Numbered from the stretch's first letter, positions 1 through 7,223 are shown. The stretch is DNA of 17,815 bases from Prado023 sp036375875 (GCA_036375875.1 DASVBK010000076.1:1-17815), one strand, 5' to 3'. Program-made: numbers and translations. The notes: a model not told the origin generated them from the letters alone.

Positions 1-17
1 CGTGCCCGGGGTGCAGG

Positions 18-2060
18 TCAGCCGAGCGGGTCGCTGGGCGCCACCGGATGGCCGACGACCTCCGCGAGGCCGTCGGCCAGGCACTCGATGAACAGCTCAC
101 GGTCGGGGATCGCGGCGTCGTCCATCGAGATGCCGAACCCGGCGTTGCCCGCGTAGGACAGCAGCGTGATGTTCGTGGCCGCGCCGATCGTGCCCACCAT
201 GGGGTACATCGACAGCACGCGCGCGCCCGCGATGTACACCGGCAGCGGCACGCCGGGCACGTTGCTGGCGGTGAAGTCGCTCTTCTGCGCCGCTGAGGTC
301 AGCACGTCGATGGGCATGATCCGGGTGCCCACCTCGGCCAGCGGGTCGGCCAGGTGCAGGGCTGGCTCCGCCTTCCAGCTGTCGACGAGCGCGCGCACGG
401 CGACCATCCGCTCGGCCGGGTCGACGATGCCGACCGGCACCTCGAACCGCGCGATCGTCACCGCGTTCTGGGCCGGCCGCTCGGGGTTGCGCAGGCTGAT
501 CGGCATGTTGCAGCGCAGGTAGGCCACTGGCTCATCGCGCCGCTCGTGGTAGATGCGCAGGCCGCCCATCGCCGCGGCGAGGAACGCGTCGTTCAGTGAG
601 CATCCCGCCGCCTTGCCGGCTGCCTTGAGCTCGGCCAGCGGCACGTCGAACGTGGCGAAGTGGTAGTTGATGGAGCGGCCGGTCATGACCGGCGACAGCG
701 GCTTGCTCGGCAGCGCCAGGAACTTCGAGACCGACTTCAGCACGTGCACGACGTCCTCGACGGCGCCCATCGGGTCGCTGAGCGCCCGCGCGGCGATCGG
801 CAGGGCGGTGTCGGCCGCCTCCTTGGCGGTCTTCATCAGGAACGACGACGCGTCGGCGACCGCGTTGCCCAGGAAGGCCGCGGTGTCCATCGGCGGGGCG
901 ACCGGGGCCGGGGGCAACGGGCCGAGGTCCTGGTCCTCCGGGGTGAGGTCGATGACGGTGGCGCCGAGCATCATGGCGCCCTGGCCGTCGGCGATGGCGT
1001 GGTGCAGCTTCACGATGAGGGCGGCGCGGCCACCCTGCAGTCCCTCGAGCAGCGTGACCCGCCACAGCGGACGCGCGAGGTCGAAGTCCGTCATCGACTG
1101 CCGGCGCGTCTCGTCGAGGACCTGGTCCCAGCTGCCCGGGTCGGACACGCGGAACCGGCGCATGTGGAAGCTCAGGTCGAAGTCGGGGTCGACCACGAGA
1201 CGAGGGCTCAAGATGTCAGCGGGCCCCTCGAGCACGCGCTGGCGCAGCACGGGCGCGACCCGGCTGGCCCGGTCGAATCGGGCCACCAGGCGCTCCCAGT
1301 CCGGGCTGCGCTCGAGTGCGATGAGGCCCACGACGGGCGAGCGCATGGTCGGGTCGGCGGCCGCGGTGCGCCACGTGGCGAAGTCGAAGCCGGACAGCCG
1401 CCGGGGCGGCAGCACGCCGGGTGCCTCCGAGCCCCGGGCCGCGGCGCGCGCCGACCCCAGCGCACCCCCGGCGCGACCCGCCACCGACTCCGCGACCTGC
1501 GCGACATCCTCGGCGGCGCCTGCCACCGAGCGGGCCGTGCGCTTGGCCGCGGCGCGCTTGCGCCCGGACGTCCGGGTCGGGGGGGTGCCCTCGGAGCCCC
1601 GGACCGGTGTCGCAGGGGGCGTGGCAGCGGTGGGCGAGGTGCCGGCCTCGGGTGCGGTGTCACCGGCGGGTGGCGCCGGGGGCCCCACTGGTGCCTTCCT
1701 CGCTGGCGCCTTCTTCGCTGGCGCCTTCTTCGCTGCTGTCTTCTTCGCCGCTGGGGCCTTCTTCGCTGCTGGGGCCTTCGCTGCCGGCGCCTTGTTGGCC
1801 GGCACCTTCGTGGCAGGTGCCTTCGTGGCGGACGCCTTCACTGCGGGCGCCTTCGCTGCTGGTGCCTTCCTGGCGGCTGGGGCCCGCTTCGCCGGTGCCG
1901 GCCCCGCAGCGGCCCTCCGCGCCGGCGCCGGCTGGTCGGGCACCGGGGAAGCCTGCGGCGCCTCGCCCGGCACGACGTCCTGCCCTGCGGCAGGACTGGC
2001 CTCGGCGGACGTCACGGCTGCCCCCGCCTCCACCGATGCGTCCTGATCCTGCTCAGCCAC
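18..2060 (-). CDS. WS/DGAT-family O-acyltransferase with a histone-like Lys/Ala/Pro-rich N-terminal extension
   Basis: This 680-residue protein belongs to the wax ester synthase/diacylglycerol acyltransferase family, which transfers acyl groups from acyl-CoA to diacylglycerol or fatty alcohols to make storage lipid. The catalytic HHxxxDG motif is at residues 353-359 (HHAIADG). A PLW motif is at 331-333, and further on there is an SLNDAFLAA segment matching the family's ND motif. The enzyme domain starts near residue 217. Everything before it is unusual: residues 48-124 are almost only Ala, Lys, Arg and Pro in KAPAAK-type repeats, 161-176 is a second basic patch, and 178-210 is an Ala-rich, helix-prone segment. 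Family members are usually about 450-500 residues, so about 215 are extra. I chose the GTG at 2060 because AGAGGAGG lies 7 bases before it; a GTG at 2090 would add 10 residues but puts the Shine-Dalgarno inside the gene. It follows yebC in the same direction after 65 bases. Substrate (triacylglycerol or wax ester) cannot be told from sequence. Confidence 0.93.
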   Translation of the reverse strand: MAEQDQDASVEAGAAVTSAEASPAAGQDVVPGEAPQASPVPDQPAPARRAAAGPAPAKRAPAARKAPAAKAPAVKASATKAPATKVPANKAPAAKAPAAKKAPAAKKTAAKKAPAKKAPARKAPVGPPAPPAGDTAPEAGTSPTAATPPATPVRGSEGTPPTRTSGRKRAAAKRTARSVAGAAEDVAQVAESVAGRAGGALGSARAAARGSEAPGVLPPRRLSGFDFATWRTAAADPTMRSPVVGLIALERSPDWERLVARFDRASRVAPVLRQRVLEGPADILSPRLVVDPDFDLSFHMRRFRVSDPGSWDQVLDETRRQSMTDFDLARPLWRVTLLEGLQGGRAALIVKLHHAIADGQGAMMLGATVIDLTPEDQDLGPLPPAPVAPPMDTAAFLGNAVADASSFLMKTAKEAADTALPIAARALSDPMGAVEDVVHVLKSVSKFLALPSKPLSPVMTGRSINYHFATFDVPLAELKAAGKAAGCSLNDAFLAAAMGGLRIYHERRDEPVAYLRCNMPISLRNPERPAQNAVTIARFEVPVGIVDPAERMVAVRALVDSWKAEPALHLADPLAEVGTRIMPIDVLTSAAQKSDFTASNVPGVPLPVYIAGARVLSMYPMVGTIGAATNITLLSYAGNAGFGISMDDAAIPDRELFIECLADGLAEVVGHPVAPSDPLG

Positions 2061-2067
2061 GTCGCTG

Positions 2068-2075
2068 CCTCCTCT
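2068..2075 (-). promoter_or_regulatory. Strong ribosome binding site of the WS/DGAT gene
   Basis: On the minus strand this reads AGAGGAGG and ends 7 bases before the GTG at 2060. It decides the start codon: the in-frame GTG at 2090 lies upstream of it and has no comparable site. Confidence 0.75.
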
Positions 2076-2107
2076 GAGCCGGTCGTCCACCTGCGGTGCC
2101 CTGGCCG

Positions 2108-2113
2108 ATCGTA
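2108..2113 (-). promoter_or_regulatory. Possible -10 box for the WS/DGAT gene (TACGAT)
   Basis: TACGAT fits the actinobacterial TANNNT -10 pattern and lies in the short gap after the yebC stop, about 47 bases before the chosen GTG, leaving room for a leader with the Shine-Dalgarno. No convincing -35 was seen. Read-through from yebC is equally possible. Confidence 0.3.
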
Positions 2114-2125
2114 GGCGTGCCGACG

Positions 2126-2878
2126 TCAGTCCATCGCGGCGAGCACGTCAGCCGGGACGTCCGCATTCGTGTACACGTTCTGCACGTCGTCGCTGTCCTC
2201 GAGCGCGTCCACCAGCCGCATGATCCTGGCCGCACCCTCGGCGTCGAGGGTCACCTCCACGGAGGCGACGAACTCCGCCTCGGCACTCTCGTAGTCCAGT
2301 CCACTGGCCTGCAGGGCCTTGCGCGCGGGCACCATGTCCGAGGCCTCGGTGAGCACCTCGAACGCCTCGCCGAGGTCGTTGACCTCCTCGGCCCCCGCGT
2401 CGAGCACGGCCATGAGCACGTCGTCCTCGGTGAGGCCGTCGGACTTCGGCACGATGATCACGCCCTTGCGGGCGAACAGGTACGAGACGCTGCCGGGGTC
2501 GGCCATGCTCCCGCCGTTGCGGGTCATCGCCACGCGCACCTCCGTGGCCGCCCGGTTGCGGTTGTCGGTCAGGCACTCCACGAGCACGGCGACGCCGTTG
2601 GGCCCGTAGCCCTCGTACATGATCGTCTGCCAGTCCGCGCCACCGGCGTCGGCGCCGGAGCCGCGCTTCACCGCACGGTCGATGTTGTCCAGCGGCACCG
2701 AGTTCTTGCGCGCCTTCTGGATGGCGTCGTACAGCGTCGGGTTGCCGTCCGGGTCACCGCCGCCGGTGCGGGCTGCGACCTCGATGTTCTTGATGAGCTT
2801 GGCGAACAGCTTGCCGCGCTTGGCGTCGATCGCGGCCTTCTTGTGCTTGGTGGTCGCCCACTTGGAGTGGCCGGACAT
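2126..2878 (-). CDS. yebC: YebC/PmpR-family (TACO1-like) regulator
   Basis: This 250-residue cytoplasmic protein has the unmistakable family N-terminus MSGHSKWATTKHKKAAID, followed by the KNIEVAAR and KARKNSVPLDNIDRA segments and the YEGYGPNGVA and NGG(S/T) motifs of the second domain. The length is normal for the family. Members have been described as DNA-binding transcriptional regulators and, more recently, as translation factors that help ribosomes at difficult proline stretches; which role applies here cannot be decided. The ATG at 2878 is preceded by AAGGAG 4 bases upstream. It sits 18 bases after pdxT and is probably in the same operon. In many bacteria yebC is followed by ruvC; here the next gene is the WS/DGAT gene. 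Confidence 0.96.
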   Translation of the reverse strand: MSGHSKWATTKHKKAAIDAKRGKLFAKLIKNIEVAARTGGGDPDGNPTLYDAIQKARKNSVPLDNIDRAVKRGSGADAGGADWQTIMYEGYGPNGVAVLVECLTDNRNRAATEVRVAMTRNGGSMADPGSVSYLFARKGVIIVPKSDGLTEDDVLMAVLDAGAEEVNDLGEAFEVLTEASDMVPARKALQASGLDYESAEAEFVASVEVTLDAEGAARIMRLVDALEDSDDVQNVYTNADVPADVLAAMD

Positions 2879-2896
2879 CCTGCTCCTTCGAGTCGC

Positions 2897-3520
2897 TCAG
2901 GCGCCGCGCACCAGCTCGGCGAACAGCGCGTGCACCCGGTGGTCACCGGTGAGTTCGGGGTGGAACGAGGTGGCCAGCAGCGACCCGCTCCGGACGGCCA
3001 CGATCCTATCGCCGCGCGCCTCGGGGCCCGCCCCGGCCGCGCGCCGCACCGTGGCGAGCACCTCGACGCCCGCCCCGACGGACTCCACCCAGGGCGCCCG
3101 GATGAACACCGCGCGGATCGGGTCGGGACCGAGCGCGGGGAACGGCACGTCGGCCTCGAACGAGTCCACCTGGCGGCCGAAGGCGTTGCGCCGCACCACC
3201 ATGTCGATGCCCCCGATCGGCTGCTGGTCGGCCCGGCCGTCGAGGATCGTGTCGGCCAGCAGGATCATCCCCGCGCACGAGCCGTACATGGGCAGGCCGT
3301 CGCGCACCGCCGCACGCAGGGGCTCCATGAGGCCCCAACGGAGGGCGAGCATGGAGATCGTCGTCGACTCGCCACCGGGGATGACCAGGCCGTCCACGTG
3401 CCCCAGCGCCGCGGCATCCTTCACGGGCACAGCCGTCACGCCGGCGGCGACGAGTGCCGCGAGGTGCTCGCGCACGTCGCCCTGCAGGGCGAGGACCCCG
3501 ATGGTGGGGCGGCTCACCAC
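2897..3520 (-). CDS. pdxT: PLP synthase glutaminase subunit PdxT
   Basis: PdxT hydrolyses glutamine and passes ammonia to PdxS for de novo pyridoxal 5'-phosphate synthesis (the DXP-independent pathway). The class I amidotransferase features are all present in 207 residues: the N-terminal IGVLALQGDVREH, the GGES loop at 49-52, the nucleophile Cys82 in YGSCAGMI, and the His187/Glu189 pair in SFHPE near the C-terminus. The length is normal. The gene overlaps the end of pdxS. Two GTG codons lie in tandem (3520 and 3517); the second forms a GTGA overlap with the pdxS stop, so translation is probably coupled and the true start may be 3517, giving 206 residues. Confidence 0.96.
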   Translation of the reverse strand: MVSRPTIGVLALQGDVREHLAALVAAGVTAVPVKDAAALGHVDGLVIPGGESTTISMLALRWGLMEPLRAAVRDGLPMYGSCAGMILLADTILDGRADQQPIGGIDMVVRRNAFGRQVDSFEADVPFPALGPDPIRAVFIRAPWVESVGAGVEVLATVRRAAGAGPEARGDRIVAVRSGSLLATSFHPELTGDHRVHALFAELVRGA

Positions 3521-4419
3521 CCGCGCTCGGCGAGGCGGTGCGGCTGCGGGATCTCCTCGACGTTGATCCCGACCATCGCCTCGCCCAGCCCGCGGGACAC
3601 CTTGGCGATGATCCCCGGATCGTTGAAGTGCAGCGTCGCCTGCACGATCGCATTGGCCCGCTCGGCCGGGTTGCCGGACTTGAAGATGCCCGAGCCGACG
3701 AAGACGCCGTCGGCCCCCAGCTGCATCATCATCGCCGCGTCCGCTGGCGTCGCGATCCCGCCGGCGGTGAAGAGCACCACCGGCAGCGCGCCGCGCTCGG
3801 CGACCTCCTTGACCAGCTCGTAGGGGGCCTGCAGCTCCTTGGCGGCGACGAACAGCTCGTCGGGGCTCATCGTGCGCAGCCGGTTGATCTCACCGCGGAT
3901 CGCGCGCATGTGGGTCGTGGCGTTCGAGACGTCGCCGGTGCCGGCCTCGCCCTTGGAGCGGATCATCGCCGCGCCCTCGGTGATGCGCCGCAGCGCCTCG
4001 CCCAGGTTGGTCGCGCCGCAGACGAACGGCACCGTGAACTGCCACTTGTCGATGTGGTTGGTGTAGTCGGCCGGCGTCAGCACCTCGGACTCGTCGATGT
4101 AGTCCACGCCGAGCGCCTCGAGGACCTGCGCCTCGACGAAGTGCCCGATGCGGGCCTTGGCCATGACCGGGATCGAGACCGCGTCGATGATGCCGTCGAT
4201 CATGTCCGGGTCGCTCATGCGGCTCACGCCGCCCTGGGCCCGGATGTCCGCGGGCACGCGCTCGAGGGCCATGACGGCGACCGCTCCGGCGTCCTCGGCG
4301 ATCCGGGCCTGCTCGGGGGTGACGACGTCCATGATCACGCCGCCCTTGAGCATCTCGGCCATGCCGCGCTTCACGCGGGCGGTGCCGATGGCGGTGGTGG
4401 ACTCGGGGGTGCTGCTCAC
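3514..4419 (-). CDS. pdxS: PLP synthase lyase subunit PdxS
   Basis: PdxS builds pyridoxal 5'-phosphate from ribose 5-phosphate, glyceraldehyde 3-phosphate and ammonia; twelve copies form a core carrying PdxT subunits. The 301-residue sequence is highly typical: KRGMAEMLKGGVIMDVV at the start (Asp31), the ALERVPADIRAQGGV signature at 51-65, catalytic Lys88 in PVMAKARIGH, the second lysine Lys156 in RSKGEAGTGDVSNA, and the GADGVFVGSGIFKS phosphate-binding segment. It starts at a GTG with AGGAG 5 bases upstream. It is the first gene of a pdxS-pdxT-yebC run. No gene for a PdxR-type (MocR) regulator lies next to it. Confidence 0.97.
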   Translation of the reverse strand: MSSTPESTTAIGTARVKRGMAEMLKGGVIMDVVTPEQARIAEDAGAVAVMALERVPADIRAQGGVSRMSDPDMIDGIIDAVSIPVMAKARIGHFVEAQVLEALGVDYIDESEVLTPADYTNHIDKWQFTVPFVCGATNLGEALRRITEGAAMIRSKGEAGTGDVSNATTHMRAIRGEINRLRTMSPDELFVAAKELQAPYELVKEVAERGALPVVLFTAGGIATPADAAMMMQLGADGVFVGSGIFKSGNPAERANAIVQATLHFNDPGIIAKVSRGLGEAMVGINVEEIPQPHRLAERGW

Positions 4420-4424
4420 GGCTA

Positions 4425-4429
4425 CTCCT
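4425..4429 (-). promoter_or_regulatory. Ribosome binding site of pdxS
   Basis: AGGAG on the minus strand, 5 bases before the GTG start at 4419. It supports the GTG start. Confidence 0.6.
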
Positions 4430-4452
4430 GCACGGTCGTGACGATGCCGTAC

Positions 4453-4458
4453 AGGGTA
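4453..4458 (-). promoter_or_regulatory. Possible pdxS -10 box (TACCCT)
   Basis: TACCCT fits TANNNT and lies inside the sequence GTACCCTGTAC on the minus strand, 33 bases before the GTG of pdxS. This allows a short leader containing the AGGAG site. The -35 region is not recognisable. The two GTAC half-sites around it could also be an operator, but that is only a suggestion. Confidence 0.35.
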
Positions 4459-4502
4459 CGTCCTCCCAGCGGGGGCGCGCGAAAGCCGAGCACGAGGCCC
4501 GG

Positions 4503-4518
4503 GAGCCCCGGAGGGCTC
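4503..4518 (-). terminator. Hairpin at the end of the DUF3048 gene
   Basis: A perfect 6-base stem GAGCCC/GGGCTC with a 4-base loop begins within the stop codon of the DUF3048 gene and lies before the pdxS promoter region. There is no U-tract, which is common for terminators of high-GC actinobacteria. It would separate the lipoprotein gene from pdxS. Confidence 0.45.
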
Positions 4519-5599
4519 ACCCGATGCTCGCCTTGCGCTCCTTGGCCTGCAGCAGGATCCAGACCTGTCCGGGGGCGAACGGCAGCGGCCGGCCGTCGGG
4601 GTCGAGGTAGGTCGTCGGATCAGCGGCCGTGGGCCGCTCCCACCGGATCCGGTAGGCGCGGCCGTCGCGCAGCAGCAGCGCCTTGCCCTGCCCGACCGTG
4701 ACGGCCAGCGGCGTTCGACCGCCGAACTTGTCGCCGTACCCGGAGTCGACCTCCTTGACGTACTGGATGATCGCCGTGGAGGCTCGCTGCACCTTCGGGC
4801 CCGCGGTGTCGCGCGCGGGCCGGCCGTTCATCCAGACGTCGTAGGCCCGCTGGTCGGCGTTCCACCGGAACTGCACGCTGGACTCCGGCCAGCGGGCGGT
4901 CACCCGCGTCGCCTTCGTCCCGCCGTCCGGGCGCTGCTCGTCGAACACCCAGCCGAGGTCGCGGGTCCGCGCGACCCCGTCGCCGGCCTGGTCGAGCATC
5001 ACGCGGGGGTCGGCCATCAGGTTGGTCGGGGCGTACCGTCCGGTCCCCCGCTCCCGGTGGAACCCGCTGCTGCCGAAGTCCTGGCTCATCGGGTACCAGT
5101 CAGCCGCCTGGAGCTTGGACCACAGCCGATGCTGGGCACCTGAGTAGACGAACGCCACCGGCCCGAACTGCTCGAAGAGCTCGATGTCGCTGATGCGCGC
5201 GCTGCGCACCGGTCCCACCACCTTGGGGACCTTCGTGGCGAAGACCGCGGCCAGCCGGGTCAGGCCCCACTCGACCGGCTCGACGTACACGATGTCGGCT
5301 TCGGTGAGGCCGCGGTGCGGCTGGGCGGCCGGCGTGTTGTCGAGCTTGACGACCACGATCGGGGCATCCACGCCTCCCTCGCGGCCGCTCAGCGGCGAGG
5401 TCGTCCGGATCGCCGGGACCTCGGTCGGGTCCGGTGCGACGGACTCAGCGGCCTGCGAGGGCGCGCTGACCGGGGCGGCCGCCGGCGTCGGGCCGGGTGA
5501 GGTGCAGGCGGCCAGCAGGCCGGCCAGCGCGAGGCTCCCGAGCGCGACCGCGCGGCGATCGGGGCCGGGGCGAGGCGATCGGAGGCGCCGAGTGGGCAT
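4517..5599 (-). CDS. DUF3048 (YerB-type) lipoprotein
   Basis: This 360-residue exported protein has a short basic start (MPTRRLR), a hydrophobic segment and a lipobox LLAAC with the lipidated Cys at residue 32, then a Pro/Ala/Ser-rich linker to about residue 60. After this comes the two-part DUF3048 region: PLSGREG, PIVVVKLDNTPAAQPHRGL, ADIVYVEPVEWGLTR and GPVRSARISDIEL in the N-terminal part, and the C-terminal part ending in GQVWILLQ. The family is common in Gram-positive bacteria, but its biochemical function is not known to me. The ATG at 5599 is favoured: a TACGGT -10 box lies 6 bases upstream and no Shine-Dalgarno is visible, so the transcript may be leaderless. A GTG at 5605 would add two residues. 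The open frame continues upstream across the aminotransferase gene, but that part is an out-of-frame shadow. The protein is probably anchored to the outer face of the membrane. Confidence 0.9.
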   Translation of the reverse strand: MPTRRLRSPRPGPDRRAVALGSLALAGLLAACTSPGPTPAAAPVSAPSQAAESVAPDPTEVPAIRTTSPLSGREGGVDAPIVVVKLDNTPAAQPHRGLTEADIVYVEPVEWGLTRLAAVFATKVPKVVGPVRSARISDIELFEQFGPVAFVYSGAQHRLWSKLQAADWYPMSQDFGSSGFHRERGTGRYAPTNLMADPRVMLDQAGDGVARTRDLGWVFDEQRPDGGTKATRVTARWPESSVQFRWNADQRAYDVWMNGRPARDTAGPKVQRASTAIIQYVKEVDSGYGDKFGGRTPLAVTVGQGKALLLRDGRAYRIRWERPTAADPTTYLDPDGRPLPFAPGQVWILLQAKERKASIG

Positions 5600-5605
5600 G
5601 GGCAC

Positions 5606-5611
5606 ACCGTA
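5606..5611 (-). promoter_or_regulatory. -10 box of the DUF3048 gene (TACGGT), probable leaderless start
   Basis: TACGGT on the minus strand is followed by six bases (GTGCCC) and then the ATG at 5599. TANNNT about 6-7 bases before a start codon without a Shine-Dalgarno is the usual layout of actinobacterial leaderless genes. No clear -35 was seen. Confidence 0.5.
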
Positions 5612-5708
5612 AGCACGCGGCCGCGGCGTCACGACATCCGCCCCGCGGGCGCGCCGAGGATTCGCCCCGGCATCACCGTCGGGACACCCGCACGACGTCC
5701 TGGCCGGG

Positions 5709-5759
5709 CCGAGGCGGGCGGGCTGCCGAGGCGGGCGGGCGGCCCGAGGCCGGGCGGGC
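5709..5759. repeat. Three GC-only tandem repeats of about 17 bases
   Basis: The unit CCGAGGCGGGCGGGC occurs exactly at 5709-5723 and 5726-5740, and with one added C at 5744-5759, giving a period of 17-18 bases. It lies between the aminotransferase stop and the DUF3048 promoter. No coding role is seen. It may be a product of replication slippage in GC-rich spacer DNA. Confidence 0.6.
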
Positions 5760-5773
5760 GCCGCGGGCCGGCC

Positions 5774-5789
5774 CCCGGCACCCGCCGGG
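5774..5789 (-). terminator. Hairpin after the aminotransferase gene
   Basis: A perfect 6-base stem CCCGGC/GCCGGG with a 4-base loop starts 1 base after the aminotransferase stop codon. No U-tract. It is the likely terminator; the GC repeats follow directly downstream. Confidence 0.5.
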
Positions 5790-5790
5790 C

Positions 5791-7215
5791 TCAGCCGCGC
5801 CGTGCCTCCGCCAGCTCGGCGAACTCGTCCACGAGCAGCTGCATGTCGGCCTCGGTGTGCGCCAGCGACACCAGCCACTGCTCGTCGAGGCCGGGCGGGG
5901 TGAGGATGCCGCGGTTGACGCCCCACAGCCACGACAGCTCGGCCGCCGCGAAGTCGGTGCGCTTGTAGTCGCGGTAGTTGCGGACCGGGGTGGCCGACCA
6001 GGTGACCGCCCCCTTCACGCCGAACCCCACGGTGTGCGCCGGCAGCTCGTGGCGGGCGATGATCGCGTCGATCGCCGCCAGCGCGTCGTTGTTGAGCTGC
6101 TCGGCGCGCGCGAGGGCCTCCTCCGTGCAGATCTCGTCGACCGCGGCGGCGGCCGCCATCACCAGGGGGTTGCCGTTGTAGGTGCCGAAGTGCCACATCC
6201 GGTTGTCGCCGACCACGGCCATGATCTCCTCGCGGCCGCCGAACGCGGCGAGCGGCAGGCCGCCGCCGACGCTCTTGGCCAGCGCGACCAGGTCGGGCTC
6301 CACGCCCAGCCGTCGGGAGGCGCCGGCGTAGCCCGCGGTGAGGCCGGTCTTCACCTCGTCGAAGACCAGGAGCACGCCGTGCCGATCGCACGCCGCACGC
6401 ACTCCCGCGAGGTAGCCCGCGTCCGGCACCACGATCGAGATGTTCTCGAGCACGGGCTCCATCACCACGGCGGCGATCTCGGCAGCGTGCTCGGCCAGGA
6501 TCGCCTCCAGCCGGTCCAGGTCGTTGTAGGGCACCACGTGGACCGTCCCGGCCTCCACGTCGAACGGCACCACGGGCACCGGCGCGTCCTCGGGACCGGC
6601 CTCGGCCACATCCGGCTTCACCGACACCGACAGCGCGTCGTAGCCACCGTGGTAGCCACCCTCGATCTTGATGATGGCGTGGCGCTGCGTGTAGGCACGC
6701 GCCGTGCGCACCGCGTACATGGTCGCCTCGGTGCCGGAGTTCGTGAACCGGAGCCGATCCAGGCCGAACCGCCGCTGGAACCGCTCGGCGACGTCCGTGG
6801 CCTGCGGCGACGGGGTCACGAAGAGCGTGCCGACGTCCATCGCCTTGCCCACAGCCGCCACCACCGCAGGGTTCAGGTGCCCCACGAGCATCGCCCCGAA
6901 GCCCATCGACAGGTCGAGCACCTGGCGGCCGTCGACATCGGTCAGCCACGCGCCGCGCGCCGACTCGATGGCGATGGGGTGGGGGTCCCAGTGCTGGAAC
7001 GAGGAGGTGACGCCCAGCGGCAACGACCCCAGCGCCCGCTCGTGGTGGGCCGCAGAAGCCGGGTGCTGGCTGGCGAAGCGCTGCCACTCCTGCTCGGTGA
7101 GCTCGGCGACCCGCGCGGGGTCCAGCGGGCGCGAGGTGCGTGGCAGGGTGCGCCGCGTGGCGGGGTCGTGCGGGGGCCAGGCGGTGTCGGTGGCAGCGGG
7201 GGCATCGAGGGTCAT
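5791..7215 (-). CDS. Class III PLP-dependent aminotransferase, glutamate-1-semialdehyde aminomutase-like
   Basis: This 474-residue fold-type I enzyme has the class III hallmarks: NSGTEA at 159-164 (phosphate binding), EGGYHGGYD at 185-193, FDEVKTG at 285-291 with the Asp286 that contacts the pyridine nitrogen, and the Schiff-base lysine Lys314 in LAKSVGGGLPLAAFGG, followed by GTYNGNP. The closest pattern is glutamate-1-semialdehyde 2,1-aminomutase, but it is about 40 residues longer, with an N-terminal extension of about 60 residues, and has DEVKTG where HemL usually has DEVMTG. No haem genes are nearby, so I do not call it hemL; the substrate is unknown. The start is the ATG at 7215, with AGGAG 8 bases upstream; the in-frame GTG at 7224 overlaps that site and is unlikely. 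It is flanked by hairpin and spacer on both sides and looks monocistronic. Confidence 0.9.
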   Translation of the reverse strand: MTLDAPAATDTAWPPHDPATRRTLPRTSRPLDPARVAELTEQEWQRFASQHPASAAHHERALGSLPLGVTSSFQHWDPHPIAIESARGAWLTDVDGRQVLDLSMGFGAMLVGHLNPAVVAAVGKAMDVGTLFVTPSPQATDVAERFQRRFGLDRLRFTNSGTEATMYAVRTARAYTQRHAIIKIEGGYHGGYDALSVSVKPDVAEAGPEDAPVPVVPFDVEAGTVHVVPYNDLDRLEAILAEHAAEIAAVVMEPVLENISIVVPDAGYLAGVRAACDRHGVLLVFDEVKTGLTAGYAGASRRLGVEPDLVALAKSVGGGLPLAAFGGREEIMAVVGDNRMWHFGTYNGNPLVMAAAAAVDEICTEEALARAEQLNNDALAAIDAIIARHELPAHTVGFGVKGAVTWSATPVRNYRDYKRTDFAAAELSWLWGVNRGILTPPGLDEQWLVSLAHTEADMQLLVDEFAELAEARRG

Positions 7216-7223
7216 GGTGGCCA

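Noticed and set aside
660..2114. Plus-strand frames of 459 and 484 residues opposite the WS/DGAT gene
   Set aside because: Low-complexity shadows of the Lys/Ala tract and acyltransferase domain; no start site or motif supports them.
2096..3454. Long plus-strand frame opposite yebC and pdxT
   Set aside because: yebC and pdxT are certain on the other strand; the frame is His/Arg/Gly/Val-rich with no domain.
4449..4459. GTACAGGGTAC as a PdxR operator
   Set aside because: No PdxR gene is nearby, and the sequence is not a clear match to an operator I know; kept only as a possible -10 region.
5600..7087. Upstream extension of the DUF3048 reading frame, giving an 856-residue fusion
   Set aside because: It runs in another frame across the well-supported aminotransferase gene; the lipoprotein signal sequence starts at 5599 and the extension is Arg/Gly-rich shadow sequence.
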